Below are positions 1 through 5,025 of a stretch of DNA of 5,025 nucleotides, in pieces. The translations under genes and the position numbers were made by a program. The notes beneath the pieces were generated by a model. It searched no databases and was not told where the DNA came from. It saw only the letters and a program-made list of their open reading frames with translations. This stretch comes from an uncultured archaeon. GTDB taxonomy: Archaea; Nanobdellota; Nanobdellia; Woesearchaeales; CAIVOO01. Location: assembly GCA_903907555.1 (NCBI GenBank), contig CAIVOO010000105.1:1-5025 (forward strand), written 5' to 3'. How positions within the stretch are numbered: position 1 is the stretch's first letter; every line of letters starts with the position of its first letter.

Positions 1-1
1 A

Positions 2-1993
2 AAGGATAGAACAATAATAATAAATGTTTCTGGAAATGATTTCTTCAAGCTAAGCAAGAGCTCAGCCACAATAAAAGCCGGAGAATCTGAAAAGATCCAG
101 CTGACAGCAGATGTTCCATGCAATGCCACAGGCAGAGCGCAGGCAACAGTAACTGCCAACATAGGATATACGGTTTCGAAAGAATTCAAGCAGAAATACG
201 TGATAACACCTGTCGAACAGGCCCATCTTGTAGACATTAAACTTGATAAGCTTACAATAGGCGGGGAATCATCTGCAAAAGCATCAATAAAGAATGTTGG
301 AACAGAAAAGGGAACATACCAGCTATCAATCGAAGGACCTGAATGGGCAAAACTCTCAGAGACACAATTAACATTGAATCCTGGAGACGAGAAGCAAGTT
401 GAAATCAAATTCACACCTTCAAATGAAACTTACGAGAAAACATACCAGCTTTCATTCGCTGCAAAGCTTTCAACAGCAGGCATATCATATGTCAAGGACA
501 GCGCAGTAAGATATCAGGTAAAGCCTTGGACAACAAAGCTAATTGAGTATTTCCTGAATTACTGGTATGTGCTTGCAGCAATTATTGCACTGATAATTAT
601 TGTTGTGCTTTTGGTTCTGATAATAAAGGCGCTTAAGCACAGAAAGAAAGACAAGGTAAAGCTGGAAAAGGTTACAGTTCTGAAGCCAGAACCAATAAGG
701 CTGCACATTGTGAAGCAGCAGGAAGGCGGATTCTGGAAATGGATTGCGCTGCTACTGCTTTTAGTCATAGTTGCAGGTGGATTATATGCAGCAGCTCCTT
801 ACATAAAATCAAAGGTTGGAGCAGCTCCTGAAGAGACAGGCACAACATTATCAATTAACAGGACAGGACTGCCTGGCTCTGGAAACACAATAATTGTTGA
901 GCAGGATGGAATTATAGAGATTCCGCTCACAATACACAATCTTGAAAATTACACCACAAGCTTCACATTGGTTGCAGACCAGGATTGGATAAAGCTCAGC
1001 AAGAGCAAGGTAACGCTTGATCCTGATGAAAAAGAAACTGTTATAATCTCAGTTAATGTTTCAAAAGAGCTTAACGATGGCGATTATTTTGTTAATATCA
1101 TATTGAAAGAAGAGAAGAACAACAAAATATATTCAGAAGTCCTAGACTTAAAGCTTGAAAGATATAAATCCTGGACAGAAGGATATTTGCCTTATGTATT
1201 GGCAGGATTTGCAGCATTAATCATCTTAGTGCTTTTGATAAAGATTTTTGGACTGATTGGAAGGAATAAGAAAGTAGAAACATCCAAATCATCATACAAG
1301 GTTGAAACTGTAAAAGAGAAAAAGAAAAGAACATGGCCTTGGGTGCTTGCAGTTCTTGTTATACTCGCAGTAATTGTTGCTGCAGTATTCTTTGCAATGA
1401 AAGTCCAGCCGCAACCAGCAGCTGAAAATGTGACACAAGTAAGCGAAGAAGCTCCAATAATAGAAACTCAGGGATTTAACTTCGGAAATGCAGAGAATGA
1501 GAGCATAAAGCTTGAGATATCGCAAGGACAAAAAATCGTTCTTCCAGTAGAATTCAAGAATGGATTCGACGATATTGCTATTTACAAAATAAGCAACAAC
1601 AATGTTTCCTGGTTCAAGTATGGAAAATCAATAATAAAGCTTGACGTTGGCCAATCAGAATCAATGAACATAACAATAGCTCCTACAGAAGAAGTCACTG
1701 ACGGCTATTATGAGATGAACATCAGGGGCGACATAAACGGCATGGACACCACATTCACAAAGACTCTTGGGGTTTATGTGCAGAAGAAAGGGCCTTTAGT
1801 CAAGGCAGGAGAGTTTGTTGGAAAATACTCTGTATTCTTCGGGCTCGGGATAATTGTTCTGCTGATTTTGATAATAGTCCTTGAAATATCAAGGAAAGGC
1901 AGGAAAAGATCTGCAATAGTTTCAGAGATAAAGAAAGAGTTCTCAGCAGAAAAGCCGAAGAAATCAAGGAAGATAAGCTTCAAAGTCAGATAA
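2..1993 (+). CDS. Multi-span surface protein with repeated Ig-like beta domains (5'-partial)
   Basis: The frame is open to the left edge, giving 663 visible residues; the GTG at 200 is an internal valine codon, not a start. In visible numbering the order is: beta domain A (about 1-68), domain B (70-175), helix 1 (185-208), basic loop, helix 2 (245-267), domain C (about 280-388), helix 3 (394-418), basic loop, helix 4 (445-467), domain D (about 490-597), helix 5 (610-628), basic 35-residue tail. Each beta domain carries a related strand motif: FFKLSKSSATIKAGE, EWAKLSETQLTLNPGD, DWIKLSKSKVTLDPDE, SWFKYGKSIIKLDVGQ. This resembles the NEW3/COG1470 type of archaeal surface domain. The loops and tail are rich in Lys/Arg, which places them in the cytoplasm and the beta domains outside. 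All ten N-X-S/T sequons fall in the predicted outside parts, suggesting N-glycosylation. No catalytic motif is visible. A structural, adhesive or envelope role is inference; the missing N-terminus could hold a signal peptide and more domains. Confidence 0.5.
   Translation, partial: KDRTIIINVSGNDFFKLSKSSATIKAGESEKIQLTADVPCNATGRAQATVTANIGYTVSKEFKQKYVITPVEQAHLVDIKLDKLTIGGESSAKASIKNVGTEKGTYQLSIEGPEWAKLSETQLTLNPGDEKQVEIKFTPSNETYEKTYQLSFAAKLSTAGISYVKDSAVRYQVKPWTTKLIEYFLNYWYVLAAIIALIIIVVLLVLIIKALKHRKKDKVKLEKVTVLKPEPIRLHIVKQQEGGFWKWIALLLLLVIVAGGLYAAAPYIKSKVGAAPEETGTTLSINRTGLPGSGNTIIVEQDGIIEIPLTIHNLENYTTSFTLVADQDWIKLSKSKVTLDPDEKETVIISVNVSKELNDGDYFVNIILKEEKNNKIYSEVLDLKLERYKSWTEGYLPYVLAGFAALIILVLLIKIFGLIGRNKKVETSKSSYKVETVKEKKKRTWPWVLAVLVILAVIVAAVFFAMKVQPQPAAENVTQVSEEAPIIETQGFNFGNAENESIKLEISQGQKIVLPVEFKNGFDDIAIYKISNNNVSWFKYGKSIIKLDVGQSESMNITIAPTEEVTDGYYEMNIRGDINGMDTTFTKTLGVYVQKKGPLVKAGEFVGKYSVFFGLGIIVLLILIIVLEISRKGRKRSAIVSEIKKEFSAEKPKKSRKISFKVR
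554..1885 (+). repeat. Protein-level tandem module: basic loop, W-x-W helix, beta domain, exit helix
   Basis: Within the surface protein gene the same order recurs at about 210 codons. Helices leaving a beta domain start near 554, 1181 and 1829; helices re-entering start near 734 and 1334. Both re-entering helices begin with an aromatic pair (FWKW and TWPW) after a Lys-rich loop. The beta-strand motifs start near 341, 983 and 1607, giving steps of 214 and 208 codons. Domains A and B, by contrast, are only 100 codons apart with no helix between. The copies are clearly diverged at the DNA level, so this is an old duplication, not a recent DNA repeat. Confidence 0.5.
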
Positions 1994-1994
1994 A

Positions 1995-2010
1995 TTCTTT
2001 TTTATTTTAT
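1995..2010 (+). terminator. U-tract terminator of the surface protein gene
   Basis: Directly after the TAA at 1991-1993 the plus strand reads TTCTTTTTTATTTTAT. Archaeal RNA polymerase terminates at such U-rich tracts without needing a hairpin. The tract overlaps the stop and last codons of the convergent permease gene (stop complement at 2002-2004), so the two genes share it. On the minus strand it is an A-tract and cannot serve the permease in the same way. Confidence 0.5.
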
Positions 2011-3126
2011 CATTGTATATGCTTGATAAGCTGCACCCAGCACAAAAACAAGTATCAGGACAATACCAAACAGTTTGCTCTTGTGCAGCTCGTATTCAGG
2101 CTCCCTGTCGCCGTGCTTCTTTGCCTTCCAGAACATCAATGTTATGAGTATTGAATCAAGACCGCCAGTCATTGCTCCGGCAATAGCTATTGTCGATATG
2201 AAATTCTTGACGCCTATAAGAAACAGGACAAGAGGCACTATGCAGCTTAATGCAAAAGCTGCAAACCTGTGGAACTTGAAGTCATAGTGATACATATCAG
2301 TCAGCGCAATCCCTAATGAAAGGAAAGAGGTTGCCATTACGAGGACTGCGAACAGATTTGCAAATATTATCATTGTTGGACTGGTTGCCAGCCCTATACC
2401 TATTGTAGCAACATCTGTTGTGCCTGTTCCCAACGCACCCACAACAACAAATGCAAATATCATGTAAAAAACTGCAGAAAAAAGCACTCCGAACATTATG
2501 GCTCTTTTGAAATATTTCTGGTCGTGCGCAAGTATTGAATGAACTTCAGGCACTGCAGACATTCCAATCAATGCAAACAAAACAACACCGAATGGATAGA
2601 ATGCGTAAGAAACATCTATTGTTGACAGATTCGCAAGGGAAACTTTTGGAATCAGGAAGGCACAGATTGTCAGACAGAAGATTATTGCAACAGACATCAA
2701 GTAAAAATCGAACCTGCTTATTGTTTTTAATCCAGCATAAACTATTGCTGAAGCGAAGATAAAGAATAACACTGAAGCAAACAGGGGCGATACCCCGAAA
2801 ATTGCTGACAAAACATCGCCCTCTCCAATTATATAGGCAATCAGCGCTCCGTAAATGCCGAATATGAGCGAGAATGTAGCGATGCGCTTTCCCCATTTGC
2901 CAAGATACTTCCCAGCATAGCCTGACAATTGATGATGTCCTTTAGTCCTTAGAACCACTTCGCCATAATACAGGTGAATCATCAGGACAGCAAATGTCAA
3001 TATTGCAATGTTAAGAAAGCCTAAAAGAAATCCTGATTTTGCCACAACATAAGGGATTCCTAGAACACCTGCGCCAATAATCGTACCAATTAATGTCGAT
3101 GTAGCGTACAATACCTCTTTTCTCAT
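2002..3126 (-). CDS. Amino acid permease, HAAAP/APC superfamily (aromatic or hydroxy amino acid type)
   Basis: A complete 374-residue integral membrane transporter, probably a cation-coupled importer of an amino acid. The N-terminal GTIIGAGVLGIPY (residues 14-26) is the glycine-rich unwound first helix typical of the TyrP/Mtr/SdaC group, where substrate and ion bind. FALIGMSAVPEVHSIL (184-199) matches the family's sixth-helix region and ATSFLSLGIALTDMYHY (265-281) its conserved SFL segment. About 11 helices can be placed (near 7-29, 33-57, 81-103, 110-132, 141-160, 174-192, 209-232, 251-275, 287-305, 308-332, 351-372), the usual number for HAAAP; the length is slightly below the roughly 400 residues of bacterial members. 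The ATG at 3124-3126 fits a leaderless transcript from the TATA box near 3154. The family call is firm, but the substrate cannot be read from sequence. It lies 41 bp downstream of the MFS gene and converges on the surface protein gene with an 8-bp gap. Confidence 0.5.
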   Translation of the reverse strand: MRKEVLYATSTLIGTIIGAGVLGIPYVVAKSGFLLGFLNIAILTFAVLMIHLYYGEVVLRTKGHHQLSGYAGKYLGKWGKRIATFSLIFGIYGALIAYIIGEGDVLSAIFGVSPLFASVLFFIFASAIVYAGLKTISRFDFYLMSVAIIFCLTICAFLIPKVSLANLSTIDVSYAFYPFGVVLFALIGMSAVPEVHSILAHDQKYFKRAIMFGVLFSAVFYMIFAFVVVGALGTGTTDVATIGIGLATSPTMIIFANLFAVLVMATSFLSLGIALTDMYHYDFKFHRFAAFALSCIVPLVLFLIGVKNFISTIAIAGAMTGGLDSILITLMFWKAKKHGDREPEYELHKSKLFGIVLILVFVLGAAYQAYTMIK

Positions 3127-3141
3127 ATTAATCAGATTAAT
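3127..3141. promoter_or_regulatory. 15-bp perfect inverted repeat, candidate operator of the permease gene
   Basis: The plus strand reads ATTAATC-A-GATTAAT: two 7-bp arms that are exact reverse complements around one base. It abuts the permease ATG and covers the expected transcription start, downstream of the TATA box. A repressor bound here would block polymerase recruitment or initiation, as known for archaeal Lrp/AsnC-type and other helix-turn-helix repressors. The symmetry is seen directly; the operator role and the regulator family are inference. The arms are AT-rich, so chance symmetry is not excluded. Confidence 0.5.
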
Positions 3142-3148
3142 TTCGTTC

Positions 3149-3160
3149 TTTATATATTTT
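3149..3160 (-). promoter_or_regulatory. TATA box of the permease gene
   Basis: The minus strand reads AAAATATATAAA in the 41-bp gap between the MFS stop (3168-3170) and the permease ATG (3126). Its centre is about 28 bp upstream of the ATG, so initiation about 25 bp downstream would start the mRNA at or within a few bases of the ATG. No Shine-Dalgarno sequence is present, which agrees with a leaderless transcript. Confidence 0.5.
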
Positions 3161-3167
3161 TATGTAA

Positions 3168-4355
3168 TCATGCTTTTACTTTGATATGCTCATTGGTTAC
3201 TCTGAAAAATATTAAAGCAATGAGCAGTATGCCTGCACAGAATAAGAATGCATAATTTAAGCCTAAATCAGTAATAAACCCCACTGACAGGAAAATTACT
3301 GCGTCAAAAAAGCTGTCAATCATGGACAAACTAGACAGGACTGTAGCCCTATTGTGCGATTCTATGTGTTCATTAAGATATTGAGAGAAAACAGGGTCCC
3401 TTATTGACACTGCAAGCTTAATGACAAAATAGAAGATTATTGCAGCGAGGATGTTATGGAAAAATGCACCAACCAAAAAGGCCAAAAATGGAAGCAGTCC
3501 TGTAGCTAAAATCAACATTTTTCCAGAAACATGTTTTTCAATTTTATCCAGATTTCTGCTCATAAAAAATATCATTAAGGAAGCGACTGCAATGAGTATT
3601 CCAAATATTGCAACAGGCACTCCTGAATCTTTAAGGTATGGCTGCCAGAGCAGACCGAAAACTATCGATCCTGGGATGAAAATCAATGTTTTGTTCAAGA
3701 AAATCCTCAATAATTTGGGCGAACTCTTTATGTGCTTAATCGCTGACTTGAGGATTTCTAATGGCGAAACAATCTCTCTCTTAGTTTTAGATTCTGGTTC
3801 TACCAAGCTTAATGATATGAAAAACACAGCTATATAAAAAAGCAGATTTCCGAAAATCAGTAAATTGAACTGAAAATTGGTCAAATCCTTAGCTATTATT
3901 GCAGCCATTGGCGCAATGATAATTGATGGAATAAAAGCTGCTGAATATATTCTACCCATGTGCTTCTTCATTTCATTCTCCTTTCCAATCTGCTTGAGAG
4001 AATCATATATCAGCGCTTCATCACTTCCTGAAAAGAATGTAGCATTAAGACCCCATAATACAAACAGCACGAAAAAACCCCAAAAGGAAGTTACAAAGAA
4101 CAGGCCGATGCTGAAAATCACCCAACCGACACATCCGCACACTATTGAAGTCTTTCTCCCGAATTTGTCACCTAATACGCCTGTTGGAATCTCGGATAAG
4201 AACATCGAAACAACAATAACTATGTAAAGAATGAATATTTGTGAATAAGAAAGCCCCCTTTGCAGATAAAACAGCGTTAAAACAGGCGCCAGAAATGAAA
4301 AATTTTGAAATAATGTTATCCAAAAGAACTTTGCTGTATTAGTTTCTACACCCAT
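3168..4355 (-). CDS. Major facilitator superfamily (MFS) transporter
   Basis: A complete 395-residue protein, normal for a 12-helix MFS carrier. The loop between helices 2 and 3 carries EIPTGVLGDKFGRK (55-68), the MFS motif A with its Gly, Asp and Arg/Lys pattern. Helices fall near 8-29, 38-60, 71-89, 92-110, 138-156, 163-184, then a charged central loop (185-215), then 219-240, 246-266, 278-297, 301-317, 340-360 and 366-385. SGSDEALIYDSL (109-120) after helix 4 and RATVLSSLSM (336-345) at helix 11 are motifs I associate with a widespread, mostly uncharacterised MFS subgroup often labelled as efflux permeases. The matching C-terminal motif A (loop 8-9, around 267-280) is degenerate. Export of small molecules is a guess, and the substrate is unknown. 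The ATG at 4353-4355 sits about 25 bp from a TATA box without a Shine-Dalgarno sequence, supporting this start and a leaderless mRNA. No T-rich tract follows the stop, so readthrough into the permease is possible. Confidence 0.5.
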   Translation of the reverse strand: MGVETNTAKFFWITLFQNFSFLAPVLTLFYLQRGLSYSQIFILYIVIVVSMFLSEIPTGVLGDKFGRKTSIVCGCVGWVIFSIGLFFVTSFWGFFVLFVLWGLNATFFSGSDEALIYDSLKQIGKENEMKKHMGRIYSAAFIPSIIIAPMAAIIAKDLTNFQFNLLIFGNLLFYIAVFFISLSLVEPESKTKREIVSPLEILKSAIKHIKSSPKLLRIFLNKTLIFIPGSIVFGLLWQPYLKDSGVPVAIFGILIAVASLMIFFMSRNLDKIEKHVSGKMLILATGLLPFLAFLVGAFFHNILAAIIFYFVIKLAVSIRDPVFSQYLNEHIESHNRATVLSSLSMIDSFFDAVIFLSVGFITDLGLNYAFLFCAGILLIALIFFRVTNEHIKVKA

Positions 4356-4374
4356 AAGATACTAGAAAGTTTGG

Positions 4375-4386
4375 ATATTTATAAAT
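4375..4386 (-). promoter_or_regulatory. TATA box of the MFS gene
   Basis: The minus strand reads ATTTATAAATAT, close to the archaeal box A consensus TTTAWAWA, centred about 25 bp upstream of the ATG at 4355. The A-rich stretch just upstream (CAATTAA) could serve as the TFB recognition element. The spacing puts the transcription start at the ATG, and the 5' sequence (AACTTTCTAGTATCTT before the ATG) has no Shine-Dalgarno sequence. Confidence 0.5.
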
Positions 4387-4390
4387 TAAT

Positions 4391-4410
4391 TGAAAAATAA
4401 AAAAATAAAG
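4391..4410 (-). terminator. U-tract terminator of the DUF4013 gene
   Basis: The minus strand reads CTTTATTTTTTTATTTTTCA beginning 2 bases after the TAA at 4413-4415: two T runs (seven and five) broken by one A. No hairpin precedes it, as expected for archaeal intrinsic termination. It lies immediately upstream of the MFS TATA box, so the 57-bp gap holds a terminator followed by a promoter and separates the two transcription units. Confidence 0.5.
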
Positions 4411-4412
4411 CT

Positions 4413-4979
4413 TTAGTCCACGCGCCTTCTGTAGAAGTCTGCAAGGAAGATGTTCTTTGTGAACATGTGTGCAGGTATTCCTACAAGGACAATCATCATC
4501 AGGACAAACACAATCGCCAAACCTATTGTCTTCAGTAAGGCCATTATGTAATCTGTGATGTTGACGAACACTGCTTTTGTCTTTGTTATGTCGAATGATG
4601 AATCAACAGATTCTTTCTTGAAAAAGTTGATCATCAACATAGGCAGGATTAAAGCTCCTATGAGTATTTGCAAAATGATTCCTATTATGGGAATAAATGT
4701 CAATACCGCAAACACTACAAAGAATGTGCATCCGAAAGGTATCGTCTTTACGAACATCCAGAATCCAAGCTTCAAGTCTCTGACGAAGCTTAGCTTTGGA
4801 AGCTTGTCATACTGTCCTTTGATGAATGTCTTTACAATTCTAACAACATATCCATATAACACCAGCCATCCGACAATTGGTAAAAGAGCCCAAAGAATGT
4901 TCAGAAGGCCAACCCATCTATGGAATGGATACTCAAACGCGGTCTTGAAATCGACAGCTTTTGTGTTTTCTTTTTTCAT
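4413..4979 (-). CDS. DUF4013 family membrane protein of unknown function
   Basis: A complete 188-residue protein with the features I recognise for DUF4013: an N-terminal FEYPFHRW (15-22), a hydrophobic segment ending in GYVVRIVKTFIKGQYDKLPK (43-62), matching the family's GYxxRxxxxxxxG...LP signature, a D-x-x-LGF stretch (68-73), and a C-terminal GIPAHMF...NIFLADFYRR (168-185). Hydrophobic segments lie near 23-47, 81-98, 100-118 and 143-166, so it is a four-helix-type integral membrane protein. No catalytic residues or cofactor motif are visible, and the family's function is not known. The start is fixed by a strong Shine-Dalgarno sequence 6 bases before the ATG; the frame stays open upstream to the right edge, but that stretch runs through the Shine-Dalgarno sequence and has no other start codon. 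It is separated from the MFS gene by a U-tract and a new promoter, so no functional link with it should be assumed. Confidence 0.5.
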   Translation of the reverse strand: MKKENTKAVDFKTAFEYPFHRWVGLLNILWALLPIVGWLVLYGYVVRIVKTFIKGQYDKLPKLSFVRDLKLGFWMFVKTIPFGCTFFVVFAVLTFIPIIGIILQILIGALILPMLMINFFKKESVDSSFDITKTKAVFVNITDYIMALLKTIGLAIVFVLMMIVLVGIPAHMFTKNIFLADFYRRRVD

Positions 4980-4983
4980 TCTA

Positions 4984-4992
4984 CACCTCCTT
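4984..4992 (-). promoter_or_regulatory. Strong Shine-Dalgarno sequence of the DUF4013 gene
   Basis: The minus strand reads AAGGAGGTG, then TAGA, then ATG. The GGAGG core ends 6 bases before the start codon, which is near-ideal spacing. It shows that this mRNA has a leader, unlike the two downstream genes, so its promoter (or an upstream operon partner) must lie at or beyond the right edge. Confidence 0.5.
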
Positions 4993-5025
4993 AAAATAAA
5001 AAGGGAGTAAAATGGGGACGCTGGG
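4993..5025. other. Right edge: partial upstream region of the DUF4013 gene
   Basis: These 33 bases are T-rich on the minus strand near the Shine-Dalgarno sequence (TTTTTATTTT) and C-rich at the edge. Minus-strand frames are partly open, including one ending in TAG at 4980-4982 that could be the last residues of an upstream gene, but the stretch is too short to decide. No well-placed TATA box is visible. Confidence 0.5.

Noticed and set aside
200..202. GTG at 200 as the start of the surface protein
   Set aside because: The frame is open from position 2, and the upstream 66 codons encode a beta domain with the same strand motif as the later domains. The GTG is an internal valine.
1969..1981. 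Small hairpin (GAAG/CTTC) at the end of the surface protein gene
   Set aside because: It has only 4 bp of stem inside coding sequence, well before the T-tract. Archaeal termination does not need it and it is probably chance.
2546..2896. 116-codon minus-strand ORF inside the permease gene
   Set aside because: It is an out-of-frame shadow of the permease coding sequence. The Cys- and Arg-rich translation has no domain signature.
3451..4227. Two plus-strand ORFs (3451-3837 and 3877-4227) opposite the MFS gene
   Set aside because: They are antisense to a complete MFS gene with clear motifs, have no promoter or ribosome binding site, and their translations show no recognisable domain.
4362..4371. 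Dyad ACT/AGT upstream of the MFS gene as an operator
   Set aside because: The arms are only 3 bp around a 4-bp spacer, which is expected by chance and not comparable to the permease dyad.
4993..5003. T/A-rich stretch upstream of the DUF4013 gene as a TATA box
   Set aside because: It is immediately next to the Shine-Dalgarno sequence. Initiation 25 bp downstream would start after the ATG and lose the ribosome binding site.
4555..5010. 151-codon plus-strand ORF opposite the DUF4013 gene
   Set aside because: It is fully antisense to a recognisable family protein with a strong Shine-Dalgarno sequence. Its own translation resembles no family and has no ribosome binding site.
4980..5025. Longer DUF4013 protein extending to the right edge
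   Set aside because: The frame is open, but the extension would translate through the Shine-Dalgarno sequence, contains no start codon in view, and the family normally begins just before the FxYPF segment seen here.

Overview
The window looks like a piece of an AT-rich archaeal genome, plausibly a small-genome DPANN-type lineage such as Woesearchaeota or Pacearchaeota. The grounds are: TATA boxes about 25 bp upstream of two start codons with no room for a leader, U-tract terminators without hairpins, a DUF4013 protein (an archaea-centred family), a surface protein with many N-glycosylation sequons, heavy use of ATA isoleucine and AGA/AGG arginine codons, and very tight gene packing. The phylum is inference; the archaeal assignment is well supported. 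All four genes encode membrane proteins, and there is no RNA gene, CRISPR array or insertion sequence. No gap between genes is longer than 60 bases.

Layout. From the left edge to 1993 (+) runs the 3' part of a large surface protein. Its frame is open to the edge, so the true start lies outside. It has four visible immunoglobulin-like beta domains and five transmembrane helices in a repeating pattern. It ends 8 bp from a convergent gene, and a T-rich tract (1995-2010) can stop its transcript. On the minus strand, 3126-2002 encodes an 11-helix amino acid permease of the aromatic/hydroxy amino acid (HAAAP) type and 4355-3168 encodes a 12-helix major facilitator (MFS) transporter. Upstream of these, 4979-4413 encodes a DUF4013 membrane protein of unknown function.

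Expression. The three minus-strand genes are co-oriented but do not look like one simple operon. The DUF4013 gene has a near-perfect Shine-Dalgarno sequence and is followed by a strong U-tract. The MFS and permease genes each have their own TATA box about 25-28 bp before the ATG and no Shine-Dalgarno sequence, so both are probably leaderless. A 15-bp perfect inverted repeat lies between the permease TATA box and its ATG and is a candidate operator.

No shared pathway links the genes beyond the envelope: two solute transporters, one unknown membrane protein and one large glycosylated-looking surface protein. The most unusual item is the surface protein, whose unit of membrane hairpin plus beta domain is repeated at about 210 residues.
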